From NCBI GenBank assembly GCA_036267975.1, contig DATAVA010000055.1:1-64000 (forward strand): a DNA stretch of 64,000 bases. Direction: 5' to 3'. This DNA is from DAIDKA01 sp036267975 (GTDB lineage: Bacteria > Pseudomonadota > Gammaproteobacteria > Steroidobacterales > Steroidobacteraceae). The notes beneath the pieces are model-generated. The model was not told where the DNA came from, made no database searches, and saw only the letters and a program-made list of their open reading frames with translations. Positions 54,130 to 63,259 of this stretch are shown piece after piece (the first letter of the stretch is position 1; every line of letters starts with the position of its first letter). Both the position numbers and the translations under genes were made by a program.

Positions 54130-55593
54130 CCAGCGCTGCAGGCGCGCAGCAGCCTCGTCACGACTCATGCGCGGCACAAAGCTGCGCCCGGCCTGCCAAC
54201 TTTCGCTTACCTGAGCCTGCGTCCAGAGCCCCAGGCCGACGCCGGCGAGGCAGGCAGCGCCGCGCGCCGTGCTCTCGCTGTGCTGTGCGCACACGACTGG
54301 CGCGCCCAGCAGGTCCGCCTGGAACTGCATGAGCAAGGCGTTGCGGCTGCCCCCACCGTCCACGCGCAGTTCACTTAAAGCGCGGCCGGAATCGGCCTGC
54401 ATCGCCAGCAGCACATCGGTACTCTGGAACGCGATTGCCTCCAGGGTTGCGCGCGCGATATGCGCCGCGGACGTGCCGCGCGTCAGGCCGACCAGCGCGC
54501 CACGTGCCTGCGGATCCCAGTAAGGTGCGCCGAGGCCGGTGAAGGCCGGCACGAAGTGCACACCGTCAGTGTCCGGCACCCGGCGTGCGAGTTCTTCGAC
54601 GGCATCGGAATCCGCAATCACACCCAGGCCGTCGCGCAGCCACTGCACGGCCGCGCCGCCCACGAACACACTGCCCTCCAGGGCGTACTGCAGTTCGCCG
54701 GCTCCGAGCCGCCAGGCCACGGTGGCCAGCAGATGCTGCTGCGACTGCATGGCCGCCGCACCGGTATTCATGAGCAGGAAGCAGCCCGTGCCATACGTGT
54801 TCTTGGCCATGCCTGGACTCACGCAGGCCTGCCCGAACAGTGCGGCCTGCTGATCGCCGGCGATGCCGGTGATCGGCACCTCGACGCCATCGAGATTGGC
54901 GCACAGGGGTTCATCGGCAGGTGCGAAGCAGCAGGGCAGCACCTGCGGCAGACAGGCCCTGGGGATATCGAACAGCTGCAGCAACTCGTCATCCCACGCA
55001 CCGGTGTGGATGTTGAACAGCAAGGTGCGGCTCGCGTTGCTGACATCCGTTACATGGGCCCGGCCGCCCGTGAGGTTCCAGAGCAACCAGCTGTCGATGG
55101 TGCCGAAAGCAAGTTCGCCGCGGGTTGCGCGCCGGCGGGCTTCGGGCACATGGTCAAGCAACCATTCGAGCTTGGTCGCGGAAAAATAACTGTCGGGCAG
55201 CAATCCGGTACGGGCACTGATCAGCGGCCCGTACCCCTGCGCCAGCAAGACCGCACAGCGCTCAGCCGTGCGGCGGTCCTGCCAGACAATCACCGGCGCA
55301 ACCGGTTGGCCGGTGCTGCGGTCCCACAGAACGGTGGATTCGCGTTGATTGGTGATCCCGACCGCCGCAAGGTCACGCGCCCCGATGCCGGCCTGGCGCA
55401 GGGCGTCGGCGATCGTCGCCGACTGCGTGGACCAGATCTGCGTGGCATCGTGTTCCACCCATCCTGAATGCGGGTAAGCCTGGGGGTGTTCGCGCTGGCC
55501 GAGACCGATAATGCGCTGCTCGTGATCGAAGATGATGGCGCGCGAGCTGGTCGTGCCCTGGTCGATGGCCAATACAGGGGCGCGCGCGCCCAC
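54094..55593 (-). CDS. glpK: Glycerol kinase
   Basis: GlpK makes glycerol-3-phosphate from glycerol and ATP. The 499-residue product shows LAIDQGTTSSRAIIFDHEQ, NQRESTVLWDRSTGQPVAPVIVWQDRRT, GELAFGTIDSWLLWNLTGG, DVSNASRTLLFNI, GIAGDQQAALFGQACVSPGMAKNTYGTGCFLLMNTG and LRVDGGGSRNALLMQFQADLLGAPV. All are standard FGGY-kinase motifs, and length is normal. The GTG start is three bases after the glpD stop, giving a glpD-glpK operon, the reverse of the order seen in many bacteria. No glpF permease or glpR is present. Confidence 0.97.
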   Translation of the reverse strand: MGARAPVLAIDQGTTSSRAIIFDHEQRIIGLGQREHPQAYPHSGWVEHDATQIWSTQSATIADALRQAGIGARDLAAVGITNQRESTVLWDRSTGQPVAPVIVWQDRRTAERCAVLLAQGYGPLISARTGLLPDSYFSATKLEWLLDHVPEARRRATRGELAFGTIDSWLLWNLTGGRAHVTDVSNASRTLLFNIHTGAWDDELLQLFDIPRACLPQVLPCCFAPADEPLCANLDGVEVPITGIAGDQQAALFGQACVSPGMAKNTYGTGCFLLMNTGAAAMQSQQHLLATVAWRLGAGELQYALEGSVFVGGAAVQWLRDGLGVIADSDAVEELARRVPDTDGVHFVPAFTGLGAPYWDPQARGALVGLTRGTSAAHIARATLEAIAFQSTDVLLAMQADSGRALSELRVDGGGSRNALLMQFQADLLGAPVVCAQHSESTARGAACLAGVGLGLWTQAQVSESWQAGRSFVPRMSRDEAAARLQRWSLAVATTRSFQ

Positions 55594-55596
55594 GGA

Positions 55597-57159
55597 TCAG
55601 ACCTTGCCCCGGTGTGAGACGAACTGGCCCGATGCGCCCAGGCCGCGATCTGCCAGCCACGCATCCAATCGTGCTGCGCTATCGGGCGGCAGATGCAGAC
55701 CCAGCTTGCTCCGGCGCCACAGGATGTCGTGCGCCGCCTGGGCCCATTCGTAGCCACACAGATAATCAATCTCGCGTTCGTAGAGTCCCGGCAGGACCTC
55801 CTCACCCATCATGGCCAGATTGCGCGCGGCACCGATCAGCTTGACGATGCGCGTGCCGTAGGCGCGGCAGTAGCGCTCGCGGACCATCACCGGTAGCCAT
55901 GGAAAACGCCGCGCCATGGCGCGCAGAAACACGGCCAGGCTCGCACCCGGCAGGTCACCGCCCGGCAGCACGGCCGATCGGGTCCAGGGTGGGGCGGCGA
56001 GCTGCAGCGCCCGGCACAGCTGATCGACGGCTTCTTCGGCCAGGCGCCGGAAGGTCGTGATCTTGCCGCCAAAGACGTTGAGGATGGGTGCGCCCTGCGT
56101 GTCGAGGTCCAGCGCGTAGTCGCGCGTCACCTTGGCGGCATCCGCGGACTCATCATCCAGCAGCGGGCGCACGCCGGCATAGCTGTGTACCACATCACCG
56201 GCGCTGATCTGGCGGATGAAGTAGCGGTTTACGGTCGTGCACAGGTATTCGATCTCGGCGGCACTGATATCCAAATCCTGCGGCCGCCCGCGATGCTCGA
56301 CATCGGTGGTGCCGATCAGTGTGAATTCGCGTTCGTAGGGAATGGCGAACACGATGCGCCGATCGGGGTTCTGGAAAATATAGGCAAAGCGGTGCCGGAA
56401 GATCTGCGGCACGATGATGTGGCTGCCCTTGACCAGCCGTACCGTGCGCGGCGTGCTCACAGTCGTGTGTTCGCGCAGGAAGCTCGCGACCCACGGCCCG
56501 GCGGCGTTGACCAGGGCACGCGCATACACGATCGTGGGTGCAACACCAGAATGGGTGGGAACCAGCTGGATGCGCCATTCGTCGGCGCGGCGCTCGGCAT
56601 GCTCACAGCGAACGCGGGTCAGCACCGTGGCGCCGCGTTCGGCGGCATCGCGGGCATTGAGTACGACCAGCCGGGCATCGTCCGTCCAGGCATCCGAGTA
56701 GATGAAGCCCTTGCGGAAGCGCGGATTGAGACCCGATCCGGCCGGATGCCGATGAAGATCCAGTGTCTTCGAGGCTGCCAGGCGTTTGCGCCGCGCCAGG
56801 TGGTCATACAGAAACAGTCCGGCACGGATTTCAAACATCGGCCGCAGGTGCGCGTCGTGCGCCATGACGAAGCGCAGCGGACGAATCAGGTGCGGCGCGC
56901 TGGCCAGCAGCACTTCGCGTTCCTGCAGCGCTTTGCGTACCAGCCTGAAATGCCACTGCTCGAGATAGCGCAGGCCACCGTGTATGAGCTTGGTACTGGC
57001 CGAGGAGGTGTGGGCGGCCAGGTCATCCTGCTCGCACAATATTACCGAAAGTCCGCGCCCGGCCGCATCACGCGCGATGCCACACCCGTTGATGCCACCG
57101 CCCACCACGAGCAGGTCACAGGACTTTTCCTCACCGGAAATGATCGGCATATGCGGCAT
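55597..57159 (-). CDS. glpD: Aerobic glycerol-3-phosphate dehydrogenase
   Basis: GlpD oxidises glycerol-3-phosphate to dihydroxyacetone phosphate and passes electrons to quinone at the inner membrane. The protein of about 520 residues has the FAD motif DLLVVGGGINGCGIARDAAGRGLSVILCEQDDLAAHTSSASTKLIHGGLRYLE. It also has VNAAGPWV, VKGSHIIVP, IPYEREFTLIGTTDVEH and the C-terminal domain with GGKITTFRRLAEEAVD. ATG codons at 57159 and 57150 are both plausible; the frame opens as a TTG at 57186. It is divergent from the ModF-like ABC gene with under 40 bases between starts. Confidence 0.96.
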   Translation of the reverse strand: MPHMPIISGEEKSCDLLVVGGGINGCGIARDAAGRGLSVILCEQDDLAAHTSSASTKLIHGGLRYLEQWHFRLVRKALQEREVLLASAPHLIRPLRFVMAHDAHLRPMFEIRAGLFLYDHLARRKRLAASKTLDLHRHPAGSGLNPRFRKGFIYSDAWTDDARLVVLNARDAAERGATVLTRVRCEHAERRADEWRIQLVPTHSGVAPTIVYARALVNAAGPWVASFLREHTTVSTPRTVRLVKGSHIIVPQIFRHRFAYIFQNPDRRIVFAIPYEREFTLIGTTDVEHRGRPQDLDISAAEIEYLCTTVNRYFIRQISAGDVVHSYAGVRPLLDDESADAAKVTRDYALDLDTQGAPILNVFGGKITTFRRLAEEAVDQLCRALQLAAPPWTRSAVLPGGDLPGASLAVFLRAMARRFPWLPVMVRERYCRAYGTRIVKLIGAARNLAMMGEEVLPGLYEREIDYLCGYEWAQAAHDILWRRSKLGLHLPPDSAARLDAWLADRGLGASGQFVSHRGKV

Positions 57160-57187
57160 CTTGCCACGTGCGGCGGTTCGGTCCAAT

Positions 57188-58675
57188 GTGCGCGCCGTGA
57201 ACGCCTATCTGGAAGTGCGTCTGCAGCGCATCTACGTATCACGCGGGGAGCGTCTGGTTCTGCGCGACATCGACTGGCATATCAAGCCGGGCCAGCACTG
57301 GGCACTCGTTGGCGCCAACGGCGCGGGCAAGACCCAGCTGCTGAAGCTCATCGCAGGGGCGGTCTGGCCAGTACCGGAACGGCGGCCCGTGCGCCGCTAT
57401 CGCTGGGGTCGGGAAGTGCGCAGCTCGCCCTACGAGGCACAGGATGAGATTGCCTACGTGGGTCCGGAGCGTCAGGACCGCTACGAGCGTTACGGCTGGA
57501 ATCACTCGGTGCTGCAGGTCATTGGCACGGGCATCCATCGTACGGATATCCCGTTGCACGAGCTGTCCGCGGCAAACCAGCGTGCGATCGGCGCGCTGGC
57601 GCGGCGCCTGGAAATCACACCGCTGCTGTCACGCCGGTTCCTGACACTTTCCTATGGCGAGCGACGCCTGGTTCTGCTGGCGCGTGCCCTGGCCAGTCGA
57701 CCGCGGCTGCTGCTGATGGATGAACTGCTCAATGGCCTGGATGCAGCCCGCCACGCGAACGCGTTGCGCTTCCTGAGCGCGACTCGCCGGTCGCATTTGC
57801 CGTGGATCCTGTCCGTGCATCGACCACAGGACCTGCCGCCGAGCGCCACTCATGCGCTGATCCTGGAGGCCGGACGGATCGTCTATCGCGGACCGATCCA
57901 CCAGGCGCCGCTGGCCAAATGGTTTGCCCGGGAGTCACGCCTGGCTGGCGCTACGGCGCGCGCAGCACCGCGGCGTCGCGCGCACGCGCGCACGCGCATG
58001 CTGGTGCGTCTGACCAGAGCCGATGTGTATCTGGATGAGCATCGCGCGCTCAACCACATCTCGCTCACGATCCACAAGGGCGAGTGCTGGGTCGTGCACG
58101 GCCATAACGGATCCGGCAAGTCGACCTTCATCCGTACTCTTTACGGCGATCATGGCGTGGCCGCGGGCGGCCGCATCGAGCGTGCCGGAATTGTCCCCGG
58201 AGTGCCTCTGGAAATCTTCAAACGCAAGGTTGGGCTGGTGGCGCCGCATCTGCAGGCTGACCATCCCCGTCATCTCAGCGTCGCCGAGGTCGTGCAGTCC
58301 GGGCGGCACGCCAGCATCGGGCTGGTGGAAGCGGCGAGCAGCGCTGACCGTAGCGCGGCGCGCGTCGCCCTCGACTTCTTCGGCATCGGTGATCTTGCGA
58401 CCCGCCCCCTGCATGAACTGTCGTACGGGCAGATGCGTCGGGTACTGTTCGCCCGCGCGTGGGTGGGCAAGCCCCCGCTGCTGCTGCTGGATGAGCCGTA
58501 CTCCGGAGTGGATGCACCGACCCGGCGCGCGCTGATGCGGCATCTGGACGCACTGATTGGCGCCGGTACCACGGTGGTCATCGCCACCCATAGCCGCGAG
58601 GAATGGCCGCTCGGCGCAACCCACGAGCTGGCCTTGGCCACGGGCCATGCGGTATGGTGTGGACCGATCCGATGA
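57188..58675 (+). CDS. Tandem ABC ATPase (ModF/PhrA-like)
   Basis: One polypeptide of about 495 residues contains two ABC ATPase domains and no membrane segment. The first has GANGAGKTQLLKLIAG, LSYGERRLVLLARALA and LLLMDELLNGLD. The second has GHNGSGKSTFIRTLYG, LSYGQMRRVLFARAWV and LLLLDEPYSGVD, followed by VIATHSREEW. Both sites look competent. An Arg-rich linker (RAAPRRRAHARTR) separates them. E. coli ModF has this design but its role is unclear. Either GTG at 57188 or at 57197 could start. Its stop overlaps the following MFS gene by four bases, and it is divergent from glpD. No molybdate permease is adjacent, so function is open. Confidence 0.85.
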   Translation: MRAVNAYLEVRLQRIYVSRGERLVLRDIDWHIKPGQHWALVGANGAGKTQLLKLIAGAVWPVPERRPVRRYRWGREVRSSPYEAQDEIAYVGPERQDRYERYGWNHSVLQVIGTGIHRTDIPLHELSAANQRAIGALARRLEITPLLSRRFLTLSYGERRLVLLARALASRPRLLLMDELLNGLDAARHANALRFLSATRRSHLPWILSVHRPQDLPPSATHALILEAGRIVYRGPIHQAPLAKWFARESRLAGATARAAPRRRAHARTRMLVRLTRADVYLDEHRALNHISLTIHKGECWVVHGHNGSGKSTFIRTLYGDHGVAAGGRIERAGIVPGVPLEIFKRKVGLVAPHLQADHPRHLSVAEVVQSGRHASIGLVEAASSADRSAARVALDFFGIGDLATRPLHELSYGQMRRVLFARAWVGKPPLLLLDEPYSGVDAPTRRALMRHLDALIGAGTTVVIATHSREEWPLGATHELALATGHAVWCGPIR

Positions 58676-59928
58676 CAGCACCGGCTAAAAAATCCGCGGC
58701 CCCGCGTGCGCCCTCACTGAAGGCGCTGTTCGTGGTGTCGATGATCGACGTCTTGGGCTTCGGCGTCCTGATCCCGCTCGTACCTTACATGGCGCATGAG
58801 TATGGCGCGGGGCCCACTCTGACGACCGCCATCCTGGGCAGCTACTCGCTGTGCCAGCTGCTGGCGGCGCCGATCTGGGGACGGCTGAGCGATCGCTACG
58901 GCCGACGTCCCATTCTCATGAGCAGTCTGGCCGGAGCCTGCCTGTCCTATGTGATCTTGGGCTTCGCGAACAGTCCGTGGATTGTGCTTGCGGCACGCAT
59001 GCTGGCCGGTTTCATGGCCGGCAATCTGTCGGCCGCATTCGCCTACGCTTCGGACATCAGCACGCCCGCAGCGCGTGCCCGGTCATTGGGGATGGTCGGC
59101 GCTGCCATCGGCATCGGCTTCATGCTCGGCATCCCCATCGGGGGCATTCTGTCCGGCGATCATGCGCAGAGCGCCAACTTTCTGTGGCCGGCGATCGTTT
59201 CGGCAAGCCTGAGCCTCGTGGCATTGGCATTGGTGAAGTTCCTGCTGCCGGAAAGCCATATCAAGCATGCCGCGCCGGTCCTCGGCGGCGCCGACCGCAC
59301 CGACGAGGCCCCGCTGCTGCAGGTCGGGCCGTTCGCACTCCTGCGGCAGCGGCCGCGGCTGATGTTCATTGCCGGCGCGGCACTGCTGGTCACTACGGCG
59401 CAGGGCATTCTGGAAGCCACCTTCGCCTTGTGGGCGCTGAGTCGCTTCGGTGCAGGTCCGCGTACCGTGGCCTTCGCGCTGTTCGGTGCGGCGCTGGTGG
59501 CAGTCGTCATGCAGGGTGGCCTGGTGCGTGTGCTCGTGCCGCGGCTGGGCGAGAGGCGCCTCGCACAGGGCGGGATCGTGTGCTATGTCGCCGGCTTGCT
59601 GCTGGTGGGATTGGCCGGCAACAGTCTGATGGCTGCCGCGCTCGGGCTGCTGTGTTGTGGGGCAGGCATGGGTGCCTTCAGTCCCAGCGCCTCGGCACTC
59701 GCATCGCGCCAATCACATGGGGGTGATCGCGGCGCCGTCATGGGTACCTACCAGTCGGCCACGAGCCTGGCGCGGGTGATCGGGCCGTTCATCGGAGTGC
59801 CGCTGTTCGAACTGTGGGGGGCGAATTCACCGTTCATCGCCGCGGCGTGCATTACGGCACCCGCCGCGCTGCTGATCTGGCGCTCGCACGGCCGCGGTAT
59901 GGCGGATGCGGAAGCCGCCGACACCTGA
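58672..59928 (+). CDS. MFS efflux transporter, TetA-like
   Basis: The 418-residue protein has twelve predicted membrane segments. The MFS signature after helix 2 is GRLSDRYGRRPILMSS, and the first helix reads FVVSMIDVLGFGVLIPLVPYM, the DHA1 drug-proton antiporter pattern of TetA-like pumps. A motif C-like segment (GAAIGIGFMLGIPIGGIL) supports antiport. The second half has a short central loop (PVLGGADRTDEAPLLQV). The substrate cannot be assigned. ATG at 58672 overlaps the ModF-like ATPase stop, so the two are co-translated; an ATPase without its own permease next to an MFS is an unusual couple. Confidence 0.9.
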   Translation: MTAPAKKSAAPRAPSLKALFVVSMIDVLGFGVLIPLVPYMAHEYGAGPTLTTAILGSYSLCQLLAAPIWGRLSDRYGRRPILMSSLAGACLSYVILGFANSPWIVLAARMLAGFMAGNLSAAFAYASDISTPAARARSLGMVGAAIGIGFMLGIPIGGILSGDHAQSANFLWPAIVSASLSLVALALVKFLLPESHIKHAAPVLGGADRTDEAPLLQVGPFALLRQRPRLMFIAGAALLVTTAQGILEATFALWALSRFGAGPRTVAFALFGAALVAVVMQGGLVRVLVPRLGERRLAQGGIVCYVAGLLLVGLAGNSLMAAALGLLCCGAGMGAFSPSASALASRQSHGGDRGAVMGTYQSATSLARVIGPFIGVPLFELWGANSPFIAAACITAPAALLIWRSHGRGMADAEAADT

Positions 59929-59944
59929 TTCGCGGCGCGCAATG

Positions 59945-60847
59945 CTACAGTTCGATCCGGGTCTCGAAGATCGCCGTGGCCTGGCCGACGATCCAGACCG
60001 CCACGACGGCGCCGTCTTGCTGCTCCAGTTCAACTTCTACCCGACCGGGCCGGTTGACATGATGGCCCTGCGCACCCGCGAAATTCAGCTTCGAGCCCGC
60101 CGGGCCCAACAGCCCCTGGCGGGCCAGATAAACACCCAGCATGCCATGCGCGTTACCACTGACCGGATCTTCCGCAATGCCCAGTGCCGGGCAGAACATG
60201 CGCGACTCGACGAGCACATCGGGCAGTTCCGGTGCCAGGGTGAACACGAAAAAACCCTGCGCGCCAAGCTGCGCCGAGAGTGTCGTGAGCCGTGAGACAT
60301 CCGGTTTCAGCTGCCGCAGCTGCTCCGCACCGCGCACGCCCACCATCAGGCGCGTGCCGCTGGCGCCAACGACCTTCACGGGGCAATGCAGGTCCAGGTC
60401 CGCGGAAGCCAGCGCCAGGGCATCCATCACGGCAAGACGCTCGCGATCATTGACCTCGCGGCCCAGCGGCGGCGCGTTCTGTCGGATCGCGATCCGGCGC
60501 TGCGCATCGCTGCCGCGGATTTCAACTTCGACCACGCCGGCGCGGGATTTCTGGCGCAGGCGCCGCGTGCCGCCGGAGGCCGCGGACAACACGTACTGGG
60601 CCGCCACGCTGGCATGCCCTACAAAGGCGGCCTCCACCCGGGGAGTGAAGAATCTGATGCGCACATCGTGATCCGCAGCGTCCGCCTTGAGCACGAATGC
60701 GGTATCGGCATTGTTGAGTTCGCGGGCTATCGCCAGCATTTCAGCGTCGGTCAACCCGTCAGCGTCCAATACCACGCCGGCCGGGTTGCCCGTGAATCTG
60801 ACGCGCGTAAACGCATCGACCTGATGGACCTGAATGGTGCGGGGCAT
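59945..60847 (-). CDS. PhzF-family isomerase-like protein
   Basis: The protein of about 300 residues has the diaminopimelate-epimerase-type double domain of PhzF: QVDAFTRVRFTGNPAGVVLDAD, IARELNNADTAFVL, FFTPRVEAAFVGHASVAAQ and in the second half EDPVSGNAHGMLGVYL. The acid normally at the PhzF active site is Glu (SETAF pattern), but here it is Asp48. The substrate is unknown for most members. ATG at 60847 begins MPRTIQVHQVDAF; the frame extends to 60889 without homology. An ATTGTA (TACAAT on the minus strand) at 60901-60906 could be its -10 box. It is divergent from the thiamine cassette. Confidence 0.85.
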   Translation of the reverse strand: MPRTIQVHQVDAFTRVRFTGNPAGVVLDADGLTDAEMLAIARELNNADTAFVLKADAADHDVRIRFFTPRVEAAFVGHASVAAQYVLSAASGGTRRLRQKSRAGVVEVEIRGSDAQRRIAIRQNAPPLGREVNDRERLAVMDALALASADLDLHCPVKVVGASGTRLMVGVRGAEQLRQLKPDVSRLTTLSAQLGAQGFFVFTLAPELPDVLVESRMFCPALGIAEDPVSGNAHGMLGVYLARQGLLGPAGSKLNFAGAQGHHVNRPGRVEVELEQQDGAVVAVWIVGQATAIFETRIEL

Positions 60848-60929
60848 GCTGGAACTGCTCCTGTGAACGCAGGGCATGAATGACGCCAACCCTGGTGCAC
60901 ATTGTATGCCGATGCTGGTTGCGTCGGAC

Positions 60930-60957
60930 TTGCAAACAGCGGCGCAGTCACTAACAT
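60930..60957 (+). promoter_or_regulatory. Candidate sigma-70 promoter of the TPP-riboswitch cassette
   Basis: TTGCAA at 60930-60935 and TAACAT at 60952-60957 are separated by 16 bases and match the -35 and -10 consensus at four positions each. Transcription would start near 60964, just before the riboswitch's first hairpin. Confidence 0.5.
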
Positions 60958-60960
60958 ACG

Positions 60961-61087
60961 CACCCTAGAACCTAGGGGTGGCTTTTTCCCGACGGCCTTC
61001 TTGGCCCGGAGTCGAAAGCCTGAGACGCAGGATGGTCCTGCGAACCCGTTGAACCTGATCCGGATAATGCCGGCGTAGGGAGCAGGT
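60961..61087 (+). ncRNA. TPP (THI-box) riboswitch
   Basis: The conserved TPP core is present in order: the 5' box AGGGGTGGC at 60974, a long P2/variable stem (GGCTTT paired with AAAGCC near 61014-61019), CTGAGA at 61020-61025, a short hairpin with CGCAGGA/TCCTGCG arms, then AACCTGATCCGGATAATGCC and GCGTAGGGAG ending at the start codon. A short P1 can form between ACCT (60970-60973) and AGGT (61084-61087). GGGAG at 61078-61082 is the ribosome site of the next gene, so thiamine pyrophosphate binding should shut translation. A hairpin CCCTAG-AAC-CTAGGG (60963-60977) would compete with P1. Confidence 0.95.
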
Positions 61088-63241
61088 GTGAATATTCGTG
61101 CGATCTTCGCATTCCTCGCGTTTGGCTGGTGCGCCATGGCCCCCTGCCGGGTGGCTCGTGCGCAAACCTCCGGCGATGCTACCGGTAACACTCTGCAAGA
61201 AGTGGTTGTTTCCGCAACACTGTTGCGGGATCAACCCCTCCAGAGCGTGCCGGCCAGCGTCACGGTGCTCGATGCAGCAACCCTCAAGGCTGCCGGTCAG
61301 CAGCATTTTGAGGATGTGATCAATCTGGTGCCGAATCTGAACTGGTCGGGCGATACCAACCGGCCGCGATACTTTCAGATACGCGGCATCGGCGAGCTCG
61401 ATGAGTACCAGGGCGCGCCGAATCCGTCCGTGGGCTTCCTCATCGATGACGTTGATTTTAGCGGTATCGGCACGGTTGGCACGCTGTATGACATGGATCA
61501 AATCGAAGTACTGCGAGGGCCGCAGGGCACCCGCTACGGGGCGAACGCACTGGGCGGGCTGATCGCCATGCAAAGCGCCGCACCGGCCGATGAATTCGGT
61601 GCGCGCGTGGATTTGAGCGGTGCTGACTATGACACCCGCTCATACGGTGCCATGGTCACGGGCCCGGTCACGGCACTGGATTCGGCCTTCCGGATCGCGA
61701 TACAGCAGTATTCAAGCGATGGGTTCTATCGCAATGAATACCTTGGGCGCAACAGCACCGACGGTGATGATGAACTCACGGTCCGCGCCCGCTGGCGGCT
61801 GCAACCGTCGGACGATCTGCGCATGGATCTGACGGTGTTCGACATCCGCGTCAACGACGGTTTCGACGCGTGGGATATCGACAACAACCGGATTACGCAG
61901 ACCGATCAGCCTGGCCAGGACGCACAGGACTCCGCGGCGGCTTCGCTGAAAGTCACGTACGCAGCGCTCGGGCCGATGACGCTGACCTTCATCGGGACGT
62001 TCGCCAATTCGCATATTCGATATTCTTATGATTCGGATTTCGGCAATCCCGCCTTGTGGGCGCCAATCACCTACCAGTATTCCGACTCGCAGGTGCGCGA
62101 GCGCCGTACTCACAGCCTGGAGGCGCACCTGGTCAACACCACGCCTGCGACGGTCAACTGGCTGGTGGGGATCTACACGCTGGATCTGTGGGAAAGCCTC
62201 GATGATACCGCGCCGGGCTTGTACGCCGATCCCAGCAATCCGCAGAATGATTCCCAATCCTTCATGATCACGGACAGTCATTTTCATTCCGTCAATTCCG
62301 CGATCTTCGGCGCACTGGATGGGGCACTGGGCCAGCGCTGGCACTGGAACCTGGGCGCGCGGGCCGAGCGGCGCTCCGCGGATTATCACGATGTGAGCAA
62401 TGATCTGGACAATCCCGGTCCGCTCTACCATGACTTCGCGCCGGAGAATCATCTGTGGGGCGGCAATGCCTCGCTCGAGTACCAGGTGCATGCCGGCCAG
62501 AACCTGTATGTGAGCGTGGGACGTGGCTACAAGGCAGGTGGTTTCAACCTGGGACTGGATCTGCCCGCGAACCAGCTCCAGTTCCAGCCGGAGTCGGATG
62601 TCAATTTTGAGACTGGCTACAAGGCGGATCTGCTGGCCCACCGGCTGCGCGTGGACGCGGACGTTTTCTATACGCGCCGCACGGGATTGCAGTTGCAGAC
62701 CGGGGAACAGGTGGTGCCGGACAATCCCAACAACTTCGTGTTGTACACCGCCAATGCGCCCAGTGGTCGCAACTACGGTGTTGAGTCGGATCTCGCCTGG
62801 ACGCCCGCGGACGTCATTGAGCTGGGTGCCTCCGTGGGAGCGCTCAACTCCAGCTATCACGGGCTGACTCTCGACGGCGCTGGACTGCCGGATCGCGCCT
62901 TGCCGCATGCGCCAAGCTGGCAAGGATCGCTGTCGGCAACGCTGCATGCGCATGCGGGCCTGTATGTGCGCGCAGATCTGACCGGACGCGGCAGCTTCTA
63001 CTACGACCTGCCGGCGCTCGATCCGTATTCCAGTCACGCCTACGTGCTGCTGAACCTGAAAGCCGGCGTGAGCCGTGATCGCTGGTCGGCCGATGTTTGG
63101 ATCCGCAATGTCACGGATCGCAACTACACCGTGCGCGGCTTTGACTTCGGCGACGTGCCGCCGGATTTCGCGTATCAGCAGTTCGTGCAGCTGGGCGCGC
63201 CACGGCAATTCGGCGCGACCGTCTCCTACTCCTTTCACTGA
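61088..63241 (+). CDS. TonB-dependent outer-membrane receptor, probable thiamine uptake
   Basis: The 717-residue product has a signal peptide (IFAFLAFGWCAMAPCRVARA), a TonB-box-like LQEVVVSATLLRD, the plug domain (LQSVPASVTVLDAATLKAAGQQHFEDVINLVPNLNW, RYFQIRGIGELDEY, QIEVLRGPQGTRYGANALGGLI), and a 22-strand-like barrel to the C-terminus. The tail ends VSYSFH, with His instead of the usual terminal Phe. The GTG at 61088 lies directly behind the riboswitch. Control by TPP and the following Ykof-like and PnuT-like genes indicate thiamine or a thiamine precursor as substrate; this is inference from context. Confidence 0.9.
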   Translation: MNIRAIFAFLAFGWCAMAPCRVARAQTSGDATGNTLQEVVVSATLLRDQPLQSVPASVTVLDAATLKAAGQQHFEDVINLVPNLNWSGDTNRPRYFQIRGIGELDEYQGAPNPSVGFLIDDVDFSGIGTVGTLYDMDQIEVLRGPQGTRYGANALGGLIAMQSAAPADEFGARVDLSGADYDTRSYGAMVTGPVTALDSAFRIAIQQYSSDGFYRNEYLGRNSTDGDDELTVRARWRLQPSDDLRMDLTVFDIRVNDGFDAWDIDNNRITQTDQPGQDAQDSAAASLKVTYAALGPMTLTFIGTFANSHIRYSYDSDFGNPALWAPITYQYSDSQVRERRTHSLEAHLVNTTPATVNWLVGIYTLDLWESLDDTAPGLYADPSNPQNDSQSFMITDSHFHSVNSAIFGALDGALGQRWHWNLGARAERRSADYHDVSNDLDNPGPLYHDFAPENHLWGGNASLEYQVHAGQNLYVSVGRGYKAGGFNLGLDLPANQLQFQPESDVNFETGYKADLLAHRLRVDADVFYTRRTGLQLQTGEQVVPDNPNNFVLYTANAPSGRNYGVESDLAWTPADVIELGASVGALNSSYHGLTLDGAGLPDRALPHAPSWQGSLSATLHAHAGLYVRADLTGRGSFYYDLPALDPYSSHAYVLLNLKAGVSRDRWSADVWIRNVTDRNYTVRGFDFGDVPPDFAYQQFVQLGAPRQFGATVSYSFH

Positions 63242-63259
63242 GAGCAAGAGGACAATTCC

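Noticed and set aside
61712..63247. 511-residue minus-strand frame
   Set aside because: Antisense to the TonB-dependent receptor with clear plug motifs; high GC keeps it open by chance.
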